From the NCBI GenBank assembly GCA_003527225.1, contig DPXQ01000038.1:1-64000 (forward strand): 64,000 nt of DNA, written 5' to 3'. Positions 56,853 to 64,000 of the stretch are shown here, in pieces. The notes under the pieces were generated by a model. The model searched no databases and was not told where the DNA came from. It saw nothing but the letters and a program-made list of their open reading frames with translations. Both the position numbers and the translations under genes were made by a program. The DNA comes from Rhizobium sp. (GTDB lineage Bacteria; Pseudomonadota; Alphaproteobacteria; Rhizobiales; Rhizobiaceae). Within the stretch, counting starts at the first letter, position 1, and each line of letters opens with the position of its first letter.

Positions 56853-57224
56853 CTAGCGGCAGATCTTCAGGATGAAGTTTTCGACTTCGAGCACGGCTGC
56901 GCAAAGGGCTGCCACGCCCGCCGTGTCGGGCATATCGCGCTCGACCGCCTCGGCAGCGGTGGACACCCCGAAGGCGCCGACGGACAGCGCAGCATTCCTG
57001 AGGCGACCGGCCGCGGCCCTGGCGGCATCGCGGCTATCCCCACCAGAAAACGCATGGAGACAAATCCTGGCCTGGCGGGCAAACATCTGCAGAATTTCGA
57101 TTTCCGCGCCCTTGTCGCCCTTCGTCTTGGTGGCGAGATGAACGAGGTCGATGGGGCGTGTCCGGGATGGGCAACGAGGCGCGCAGTTGTCGGGGGCGTC
57201 GAATACGATATTGAGCGATGCCAT
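56853..57224 (-). CDS. Hpt-domain-like protein lacking the phosphoacceptor histidine
   Basis: A 123-residue, all-helical protein. The [21 protein letters not shown] ... FARQAR segment matches the start of alphaproteobacterial Hpt domains. Where the histidine helix is expected (H-x-L-K-G-x-A-x-x-x-G-A) the sequence reads [12 protein letters not shown], with Gly73 in place of His. It should therefore not carry phosphate. The ATG at 57224 follows GAGAGATTGG. It is divergent from the GPR-like gene across a region with CtrA boxes. The Hpt assignment is by eye. Confidence 0.55.
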   Translation of the reverse strand: MASLNIVFDAPDNCAPRCPSRTRPIDLVHLATKTKGDKGAEIEILQMFARQARICLHAFSGGDSRDAARAAAGRLRNAALSVGAFGVSTAAEAVERDMPDTAGVAALCAAVLEVENFILKICR

Positions 57225-57331
57225 GGCCAATCTCTCGGTTCTTATTGTTATTGGTGACCCGACCTTTTGCCGGGAGGCGTCGCCATCACGTTAAGTTCCG
57301 GCCCAATTGGGGCGAAAACTTCGTGCTATGG

Positions 57332-57345
57332 TTAACAATGGTTAA
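57332..57345. promoter_or_regulatory. CtrA-like site with short spacer
   Basis: TTAA-CAATGG-TTAA: two half-sites six bases apart, one less than the CtrA consensus spacing. Lies between the pseudo-Hpt gene and the full CtrA box. Confidence 0.4.
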
Positions 57346-57382
57346 ATGCCCGGCATCTTTAGCTTTTCCCGCATGAGTCCGG

Positions 57383-57398
57383 TTAATTAATTGTTAAC
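57383..57398 (+). promoter_or_regulatory. Full CtrA box TTAA-N7-TTAAC
   Basis: TTAA-TTAATTG-TTAAC matches the CtrA consensus exactly. It lies 305 bases before the GPR-like gene and 160 bases before the pseudo-Hpt gene, so it could regulate either. Confidence 0.6.
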
Positions 57399-57702
57399 AA
57401 CGGTCAGGCCCCGTTAGGAATGAATGCGCCGGTTAATTGTATCGGTTACGCGAATGTGTCACTACGATACGGATGCGACGGGTATAAGGAGCAAACCTTT
57501 GCCCGCCGGCCGGATGATGATAAGGAAATCCTCATCGCACGCTTGAAAGAGCGGAAACCCGGCCTTGTATTCCAATGGGAATTTCCTCTGGCGTGGCGGC
57601 ACTGGGGAAATCCCGATGTAGGCGGATTTGCTGCGCCCCCATTGCTGGAGGCAGTAGGGGCGAGGCGGAAACGGCCCAGTATGCGTAGCGAGGCGTAACC
57701 TT

Positions 57703-60700
57703 ATGGCGAACAACAAGACGACCGAGTCGATTGACGATAGCGCCTTTCAGGCTCTCGAAGCAGCATTGCGGATCGAGTTCGACGAACAGGAAATGCCGGG
57801 ACCGCACACTAAAAATGCGCCAGACGCACCGGAGGCCAAATTGTCTGAATCATCCAATCAGCGCGCAGCTTCCTTGAAAAAAGCAGCGGAGCGGCGCGCT
57901 GGACGCGGCGGCGAGCTTGCACCAGAGCCTGCGCCCAGGGCGCCTGCATTCGAACCGGCGAACGATGCTTCGCGCCGCAGTCCGGCCGCGATCATGAAGT
58001 CGCTCGATGGTGCATCAATGCGCTCGGCGATGCGCAACGCCACAATCGTATCCGCCCTTTGGGTATTCGGCGCCATTGGTCTGGCACAGCTGCTCTACGG
58101 AGCTCAAATCTGGCAGGCATCGAGCGTCGCCGATGCCGTCGCCATGCCCGGTGTCGTTGCGATCCTGATTGGAACCGCCATTCCGGTCCTTCTCTTCTTC
58201 GCCTTCTCCATCATGATGGCGCGCGCGCATGACCTGCGCAATGCAGCCCGTTCGATGGCGGAAGTAGCACTGCGCCTTTCGGAGCCGGAAACGATCGCTT
58301 CCGAACGCATCATGACGGTCGGCCAGGCAGTGCGCCGCGAAGTCTCCGCAATGAACGAGGGAATCGAGCGCACCATCGCCCGCGCAACCGAACTCGAAAC
58401 GCTCGTGCATTCGGAAGTGACGGCGCTGGAGCGCAGCTATACCGACAACGAATTGCGGGTTCGTGGTCTCGTGCACGAACTGGGCTCGGAGCGCGATGCA
58501 ATCGTCAACCATGCGGAACGTATCCGCACGTCGATCGTCGGCGCACATGAACAGTTGAAAGAGGAATTGTCGCTGGCGACCGAGGAAATATCGGTGCGCT
58601 TGGCAACGTCCGGCGAAGCCTTCGCCTCGCTAATCGATACCCGTGCAGCGGCGCTCATGGAGAAATCCGACACAGCCGCCACGGCCCTCGGGACACTTCT
58701 GACCAACAAGACCGAATACCTCGTTCAGACGCTGAGCGCCTCTGGCATCTCTCTGGCAAGCGAATTTGACACGCGCCTGGAGCATTTGACCGGAACGCTC
58801 TCCGAGCGTGGTCGCGAGCTTCTGGGCGAATTCGAAACACGCGCTTCCACCCTTGACGCCAATACGGAAAAGCTAAACGCGGCGCTCAGCGAACGCGCGC
58901 GACAACTCAACGAGACCCTCGTCGAAAGAACACGCGAGATCGCGGAGAGCCTGACAAGCGGCGAACGTGGCATCACCAGTTCACTCGACGATGTGCTGTC
59001 CAAACTCAATTCCACCTTGGATGAGAAGGGTGCGAGCTTCCGCCACAGCCTACAATCGAGCGCCGACGACGCGATTGTCGACCTCGATCTCCGCTCCGGC
59101 CTATTCGAGGACCGCTTGCAGGCGACCGTCGGGCAGATCAATGCGGCCTTCGACGAGCGCGTGGCCGAGTTCGCGAGCGCCTTCGACCAGCGCGCCGGTT
59201 CGCTTGACAGCAAGCTCATGGAAAGCCTGTCGCGCATCAACGAAACGGTCAGCGGCGGTTCGGAGGCCATTGACGGCATTCTGAACTCCAGCATCGAGCG
59301 GCTGGGATCGACCCTGACGGACCAGTCCTTCGCGCTCGCCACCGCTCTCGGCACCGGCCAAGAACTGCTGGACGATGCGCTGGCGAACCGCGCCAAGGAA
59401 ATCGCCGATGCGTTGGCCGGCAAGGCCGAGGCCCTGGACGATGTGCTTCAGTCCGCCCAGAAGCGTATCGATGTCGTCATGGAAGAGCGCAGCGGTGCTC
59501 TCTACAGTGCACTGGCGTCCAACCAGAACCGCTTCGAGGAAACTCTTTCGAGCCGTGCCGAATCCGTCGTCAACGCCCTTGCAGGCAACCAGGACCGCTT
59601 CGCAGAGACGCTGGACGCCAAGACACGCGAGATCGCCGGAACCCTGTCAGAGGCCCAGCAGCGCCTCGACCAGACGCTTGAAGGCCGTGCCGAGGCCCTC
59701 GCCGACTCCATGTCGAGCACCGAGAGCCGGCTCGCCGAAATGCTCGACCGCAAGGCGACGGCGATCGTCGATACCGTCGCCGATGCCGACAGCCATATCG
59801 AAGCGGCCTTTGCAGACAAGGCGGAAGCAATCCGCAGCGCCTATGCGGACAACCAGTTGCGCCTTGACATAGCCCTTTCCAGCCATACCGAACACCTGTC
59901 GACAATGCTCGACGCCGGCAGCAGCCGCGTCGAGCAGGCTCTTGGTGAAGGCACGAGCTTGATTTCCAGCAGTATTTCAGGCGCCCTTTCCCATCTCGAC
60001 GGCTCGCTCGGTGATACCCATGAGCGGATCCGCGCGACCCTCGACGACCGAACCAACGCCATCAGTCTCACGCTTCGCGATGCCCGCGAACAGCTTGAAA
60101 GCACCCTTGCGGAACAGGGCACCTCGTTCGGCGCAACGATTGCGGCGAGCACCGGCATGCTGGAAATGTCGCTCGAGGAGCAGGAGGCCTCCCTCCGCCG
60201 GACGATCGACGACAGTGGCAGGACGCTCGAGGAACGCCTGCGGGGCACCGCTGGGGCCATTGCCGGTCAGTTCAGCAACGCCGCGTCCGAAATCACACAG
60301 ACGGCCGAAAGCTTCTCCCACCGCGTCGAACAGTCAGTGGGCGGCATGACAACAAGGCTGGACGAAACGAGCAGCAAGATCGAAACCAGCCTCGGGACTC
60401 TCGAAGAGAGAATTCGCAACGGTCTCGACGGGGTCGATAGCCGCGTTGGCGACGCCGGCGAGAAGTTCGCGGCCAAGCTTTCCGAGAAGATCGAAGATAT
60501 GGAACGGGTCGGGGTGGAAGCGGCGGACCGCGTCTCGAAGGCCTTGGACGAAGGCACCTCCCGCGTTGCGGAATCCTTCGACAGCCGCACCGCGCAGATC
60601 GACGACCGGCTTTCCACCATGGACCGCGCGCTCAATATCGGCCTTGAGAACGTCAACAAGACGATCGAGGGCAAGGCGGCCGGTCTTGCGGCCGCTCTTC

Positions 60701-63078
60701 GTGGGGCCGTCACCGACGCCGCTCACGAGCTCGATACCGAGGCCATGCGTTCAGTGGAGCTTCTCAATCAGAGCGGCGCGCAGTTCGCCGACAAGATCAG
60801 TGCGCGCAGCGCCGAATTCAGCCGCGCGGTCGAGGAGCGTTCGGAAGAACTCGCAAACCGCATTTCCGAGACCCAGGGTCGTCTCGTCGGCCAGGCCGCA
60901 TCTGTTGCACAGACCTTCTCCGAGGCTGGCGACCTGATCGCAAGCAAGGTCGCGGAGGCGGAAGCCATCGTCGACAACAAGATCTCAGCTTTGACCGGAA
61001 CTCTTTCGGAGGCCGGCAGCGTGCTCGAGGCACGCGCTACGGCAATCCGCGAAGCACTGGTGGGCAACACCGAAGAACTGACCCTGACCATGGACACGGT
61101 CGAGAAGGCACTGGAAGCGCGTGGCAACACGATCCGTTCCGTCCTCGACGAGCGGACACGCGAGCTGAATTCCATGCTGGCAAGCCGTTCGGCCGAATTG
61201 GAGCGGATCATCGACGAAAAGGCCCAGCCGGTGATCGCCGACTATGCCGAGACCGGACGCATGGCCGCCGACCGGATCGCCGAGGCCGCGCGCGAAAGCG
61301 CGGAGCGCCTGCGCGCCGAAAATGGTGCGATCGTAGACGCCATCTCCGAGCGCACGGAACATGCAGCCCTGACGCTCGGTGCCGTCGAAGCCAGCCTGTC
61401 GGAAAAAGCCGGCAACCTGATCGAGATACTGTCCCAAAGCAAATCCGGCCTCGCCAATATGGTCGAGCAGGTCGCGTCCAACATTGCAGCGGCTGACGAG
61501 CGGTTCGAACAGACGACGGCACGCTTTGCCGACACGACGGCGCAGGCAGCCGATGTCATCGCCACGTCGAGCCGCCTGCTCGACGGCAAGCTTGAAAAGC
61601 TCCAGGTGGTTTCCAACGAAACATTGTCGCAGGTGTCGTCGATCGTCGGCCGCTTCGGCGACCATTCGAAGGTTCTCAGCCAGGCATCTGAACTGCTCGG
61701 CGCTGCCCAGTCAAATCTCGTCGGCACGCTCGAGGAGCGTCAGCAGGCGCTTCGCGACCTATCGGTGGGCCTGGTCAAGCGTTCCGAAGAGATCGAGACC
61801 ACGATGCAGACGCTCGGCATCATGGTCGAATCTGCCTTCGAACGTGCTGAACAGCGTTCCAGCCAGGTCGCCGGCAATCTCCGCCAGAGCATCCAGTCGT
61901 CCTTTGCGGATATTGGCAAGATCCTGTCCGACACGGAAAAGCAGGCCGAGTCGACTGCCGGCAATATGCGCAACGCGCTGCTTTCGGCCGGCGAGGATGC
62001 CAACCGCTCTATCGAAAAGACGCTCTCGGAAGCAGAGACACGGTCTTCCGAACTGGCGAACCGGCTGCGTGGAGGCCTCTCCTCGTCGCTTACGGACGTC
62101 GATCGCCTGCTCGGCGAAGCCGGCCAGAAATCGGATGGCGCCGCCAACCATCTGCGCGAGGTCATGCGCCAGGCCGTTGATGAGGCCGTTGCCCGCTTTG
62201 CCGGTGCGACGGACGAAATCCGCCGCTCCGCGCAGGATATCCGCAAGGAACTCGACCTTACGCGCGGAGAACTGAAGCGTGGCGCCTTCGACCTGCCCGA
62301 AGAGGCAAAGGAAAGCGCCGCCGCCATGCGCCGCGCAGTCGCCGAGCAGATCAAGGCACTGCAGGATATCTCGCAGCTTGTCGGCAAGACCACGCAACAG
62401 CTCGAGATCTCCGAGCCGGTTGGCCGCACACTTGCCGAGACGCGACCGGCCGAGCCGCCGAAAAGGTCACCTGCCCCCGCCCCGCAGCAGCCAGTACCGG
62501 CACGCCCTTCCGAACCTTCGGTTCTGCGTGGCAGCCTTGGCCTCCAGCAGAACGCCCCTGCACAGGCCGCTCCCGTTCGCCGTGAGGAATCCGGCGGCTG
62601 GATCAGCGATCTGCTTCGCGGCGCTTCACGCGACGAGCACGAGGCTGACGGCAACCAGGCACAACGAGGAGCACAAAAGCCGGGGAGCGACGCTGCGGGG
62701 GCACCGCGTGGTTCCGACAGCCGCAATCCGCGCCACATGGTCGAATCGCTGAATTCGCTCTCGGTCGATATCGCCCGGGCCATCGACCATGATGCATCGG
62801 TCGACCTGTGGCGCCGTTATCAGCGCGGCGAACGCGACGTCTTCACCCGCAGGCTTTACACCCTCAAGGGCCAGCAGACCTTCGACGAGATCAAGCGCAA
62901 GTACGACCGCGAGCCGGAATTCCGCGTGGCAGTCGACCGCTATATCGCCGATTTCGAAAAGCTCCTGGCCGACGTCGCCCGCACGGACCGCGACAAGACA
63001 GTCACCCAGTCCTACCTCACATCGGATACCGGCAAGGTCTATACCATGCTCGCCCATGCGGCAGGACGGTTCAACTGA
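57703..63078 (+). CDS. Giant membrane-anchored coiled-coil protein, GPR/RgsE-like growth pole ring protein
   Basis: A 1791-residue protein. Residues 1-110 are cytoplasmic and charged; two membrane helices follow (about 113-133 and 149-172). From about 180 to 1570 there is a continuous, degenerate repeat of helical units with the pattern L-x-E/D-R-x-x-x-L (for example LSERARQLNETLVERTREI), rich in Ala, Ser, Glu and Arg. A Pro/Ala linker (about 1575-1660) leads to a compact conserved end (VDLWRRYQRGERDVFTRRLY). This layout matches Agrobacterium GPR and Sinorhizobium RgsE, which form a ring at the growing pole and are needed for polar growth. Those are, from memory, around 2,100 residues, so this one is shorter. 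Confidence 0.82.
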   Translation: MANNKTTESIDDSAFQALEAALRIEFDEQEMPGPHTKNAPDAPEAKLSESSNQRAASLKKAAERRAGRGGELAPEPAPRAPAFEPANDASRRSPAAIMKSLDGASMRSAMRNATIVSALWVFGAIGLAQLLYGAQIWQASSVADAVAMPGVVAILIGTAIPVLLFFAFSIMMARAHDLRNAARSMAEVALRLSEPETIASERIMTVGQAVRREVSAMNEGIERTIARATELETLVHSEVTALERSYTDNELRVRGLVHELGSERDAIVNHAERIRTSIVGAHEQLKEELSLATEEISVRLATSGEAFASLIDTRAAALMEKSDTAATALGTLLTNKTEYLVQTLSASGISLASEFDTRLEHLTGTLSERGRELLGEFETRASTLDANTEKLNAALSERARQLNETLVERTREIAESLTSGERGITSSLDDVLSKLNSTLDEKGASFRHSLQSSADDAIVDLDLRSGLFEDRLQATVGQINAAFDERVAEFASAFDQRAGSLDSKLMESLSRINETVSGGSEAIDGILNSSIERLGSTLTDQSFALATALGTGQELLDDALANRAKEIADALAGKAEALDDVLQSAQKRIDVVMEERSGALYSALASNQNRFEETLSSRAESVVNALAGNQDRFAETLDAKTREIAGTLSEAQQRLDQTLEGRAEALADSMSSTESRLAEMLDRKATAIVDTVADADSHIEAAFADKAEAIRSAYADNQLRLDIALSSHTEHLSTMLDAGSSRVEQALGEGTSLISSSISGALSHLDGSLGDTHERIRATLDDRTNAISLTLRDAREQLESTLAEQGTSFGATIAASTGMLEMSLEEQEASLRRTIDDSGRTLEERLRGTAGAIAGQFSNAASEITQTAESFSHRVEQSVGGMTTRLDETSSKIETSLGTLEERIRNGLDGVDSRVGDAGEKFAAKLSEKIEDMERVGVEAADRVSKALDEGTSRVAESFDSRTAQIDDRLSTMDRALNIGLENVNKTIEGKAAGLAAALRGAVTDAAHELDTEAMRSVELLNQSGAQFADKISARSAEFSRAVEERSEELANRISETQGRLVGQAASVAQTFSEAGDLIASKVAEAEAIVDNKISALTGTLSEAGSVLEARATAIREALVGNTEELTLTMDTVEKALEARGNTIRSVLDERTRELNSMLASRSAELERIIDEKAQPVIADYAETGRMAADRIAEAARESAERLRAENGAIVDAISERTEHAALTLGAVEASLSEKAGNLIEILSQSKSGLANMVEQVASNIAAADERFEQTTARFADTTAQAADVIATSSRLLDGKLEKLQVVSNETLSQVSSIVGRFGDHSKVLSQASELLGAAQSNLVGTLEERQQALRDLSVGLVKRSEEIETTMQTLGIMVESAFERAEQRSSQVAGNLRQSIQSSFADIGKILSDTEKQAESTAGNMRNALLSAGEDANRSIEKTLSEAETRSSELANRLRGGLSSSLTDVDRLLGEAGQKSDGAANHLREVMRQAVDEAVARFAGATDEIRRSAQDIRKELDLTRGELKRGAFDLPEEAKESAAAMRRAVAEQIKALQDISQLVGKTTQQLEISEPVGRTLAETRPAEPPKRSPAPAPQQPVPARPSEPSVLRGSLGLQQNAPAQAAPVRREESGGWISDLLRGASRDEHEADGNQAQRGAQKPGSDAAGAPRGSDSRNPRHMVESLNSLSVDIARAIDHDASVDLWRRYQRGERDVFTRRLYTLKGQQTFDEIKRKYDREPEFRVAVDRYIADFEKLLADVARTDRDKTVTQSYLTSDTGKVYTMLAHAAGRFN

Positions 63079-63105
63079 TCCAGACCGATGGCCGAACGAA
63101 TGAAG

Positions 63106-63138
63106 AAAGCCCCGGAATGCTGTCATTCCGGGGCTTTT
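63106..63138. terminator. Terminator between the GPR-like gene and the lipoprotein gene
   Basis: AAAGCCCCGGAATG, loop CTGT, CATTCCGGGGCTTT followed by T: a fourteen-pair perfect stem, usable from both sides. Confidence 0.85.
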
Positions 63139-63162
63139 CATATTTGGCGTGCAGTGTAGGGA

Positions 63163-63813
63163 TCAGATTAGCCTGAGCGTCCAGTCGACAATCTGACTGG
63201 TGACGATGGCAAAGGCGCGATCGAGCGCGGCTATATAGGCCTCGTTATGCGTCCCGCTTGCCGGCACACTGGCACTGAACACCTTCTGCGCCTTCACTGT
63301 ACCGTTGCGGTCGTTGAGGATCTTGACCGACATCTCGACCACGGCACGGTCCGCGCCGACCGTGTCGATCTCGAAGGCGTGAATATCCGTGACCAATTGG
63401 TAATCGATGGCAAGGCCCTGCCCGGGTTTGCCGACACCGCCGAGTCGTCTCGTATTCTCGAAGGCCTCGACGAATTTCGATTGCACCATGCGCGGCAGGC
63501 GGTCGCTCCACTGCGAATTCGACAAATACTGGATTTCGGATGTCGAGACACGCACCACCACCTGTTCGCTGTCCAGCGACTTCAGCGCGCTCGGATCGGC
63601 AATCAGGACCTGCCGGTTGCGCGCTTGCGCCGTGGATTGGTCGACCGCTGTGGCGGTAAGATCAAAGGTATCGTTCTTGGCTGGAGCGCTGCCGCATGAC
63701 GCAAGGCCCCCCCCCAGCAACGGCAGAAGGAGGGCAACCGACAACGCTTGCCGCCGACGCAATTGAAATCCCGTTCCGACCATGCCCGCCCCGTCCCTTT
63801 CGGTCATCCCCAT
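63163..63813 (-). CDS. ABC-type transport auxiliary lipoprotein
   Basis: A 216-residue lipoprotein with lipobox LASC (Cys40 from this start) after a hydrophobic stretch. The mature part (VLIADPSALKSLDSEQVVVR, SNSQWSDRLPRMVQSKFVEAFEN, YQLVTDIHAFEID) fits the ABC-type transport auxiliary lipoprotein family that accompanies MCE lipid transporters. The start overlaps the upstream MCE stop as TAATG (63815-63811); an ATG at 63783 with a GGGACGGGGCGGGC leader is an alternative. It is probably the last gene of that operon. Confidence 0.83.
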   Translation of the reverse strand: MGMTERDGAGMVGTGFQLRRRQALSVALLLPLLGGGLASCGSAPAKNDTFDLTATAVDQSTAQARNRQVLIADPSALKSLDSEQVVVRVSTSEIQYLSNSQWSDRLPRMVQSKFVEAFENTRRLGGVGKPGQGLAIDYQLVTDIHAFEIDTVGADRAVVEMSVKILNDRNGTVKAQKVFSASVPASGTHNEAYIAALDRAFAIVTSQIVDWTLRLI

Positions 63814-64000
63814 TACCGCCGAGTCCGTCCGTCATATTGCTTGACCGTTTCGCCGCCGAAAAGCAACCGCTGAGGATTGCGGTCGAAGTTTCCGATCGCG
63901 TCGTCCAGCCCACGGACGGTCTGGCGCGTATCGTTGACCAGAGATTGGATATCCCTGAGACCGGTATTCGAGAAGCGAGCGAAATTGTCCGCGATAGGTC
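63813..64000 (-). CDS. MCE/MlaD-family protein, C-terminal end (5' part outside window)
   Basis: The visible frame, ending in TAA at 63815-63813, reads LVNDTRQTVRGLDDAIGNFD ... NPQRLLFGGETVKQYDGRTRR. This is the C-terminal coiled-coil and tail of an MCE-domain, MlaD-like substrate-binding protein of an ABC lipid transporter. The MCE domain itself lies outside the window. It is joined to the downstream auxiliary lipoprotein gene by a TAATG overlap. Confidence 0.78.
   Translation of the reverse strand, partial: PIADNFARFSNTGLRDIQSLVNDTRQTVRGLDDAIGNFDRNPQRLLFGGETVKQYDGRTRR

Larger units (their letters stand above)
57225..57702. other. Long AT-richer control region upstream of the GPR-like gene
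   Basis: About 478 bases between divergent genes. It contains CtrA-type boxes near 57332-57345 and 57383-57398. A 92-codon frame (57420-57698) fills part of it but has a poorly spaced ribosome site and an unconvincing composition, so I treat the stretch as a control region or 5' leader. Confidence 0.5.

Noticed and set aside
57420..57698. A 92-codon frame just before the GPR-like gene
   Set aside because: The AGGA sits one base from the ATG, codon composition is unlike the neighbours and no family is visible; more likely 5' leader or control region.

Overview
The window is about 64 kb of gene-dense, GC-rich chromosome from an alphaproteobacterium, most probably a member of the Rhizobiaceae (Rhizobium/Agrobacterium/Sinorhizobium/Shinella type). 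The call rests on a split PurS-PurQ-PurL purine enzyme, a DUF1476 (F1-ATPase zeta) protein, the recA-cckA neighbourhood, DUF1127 proteins, a giant coiled-coil protein matching the rhizobial growth-pole-ring protein (GPR/RgsE), and a full CtrA-type box TTAA-N7-TTAAC. Nothing in it looks like phage, IS element, CRISPR, rRNA or tRNA; it reads as core chromosome.

Layout. 1-14.4 kb: a purine block (end of purB, then purC, purS, two tiny coiled-coil genes, purQ, later purL) followed by bolA and the monothiol glutaredoxin grxD. Between these lie an iron-permease-like protein, a ferric-reductase-like flavoprotein, an acyl-CoA ligase, the F1-ATPase inhibitor zeta, a lipoprotein, a PagL-like outer membrane enzyme, and a MocR regulator divergent from a DUF1127 gene. 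14.4-18.3 kb: a Bcr/CflA-type MFS pump and a methyl-accepting chemotaxis protein. 18.3-23.9 kb: a four-gene minus-strand operon joined by ATGA overlaps (GT2, ChbG/NaxD-like deacetylase, ttcA, inositol-phosphatase-like) next to a GtrA flippase and an ArnT-like GT39. Together the four glycan genes look like a lipid-carrier-linked sugar pathway for envelope decoration. 23.9-36 kb: housekeeping genes (rpsD, terC, pepT, a HerA-like ATPase, a CorC-type protein, murI, trmJ, icd, a GST). 36-49.3 kb: a SulP transporter, alaS, recA with SOS-like boxes, psuK-psuG, a LuxR solo, the cell-cycle kinase cckA, and a FliO-like protein. 49.3-57.2 kb: dksA, sixA, ycjX/ycjF, folP-folK, a DUF922 protein, a 2Fe-2S ferredoxin and a degenerate Hpt-like protein. 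57.3-64 kb: the 1791-residue GPR/RgsE-like protein, then an MCE lipid-transport operon entering from the right edge.

The themes that tie genes together are cell-envelope and cell-cycle control (cckA, CtrA box, GPR-like scaffold, murI, MCE system, NaxD-like locus), purine synthesis, and stress response (recA, dksA, grxD, bolA). Less explained parts are: two translationally coupled small coiled-coil proteins between purS and purQ; a candidate small RNA with a CUCCUCCC hairpin loop beside the ferredoxin gene; a pseudo-Hpt protein without its histidine; and two decayed gene remnants (a cytochrome c and a duplicate of the small secreted protein before icd).
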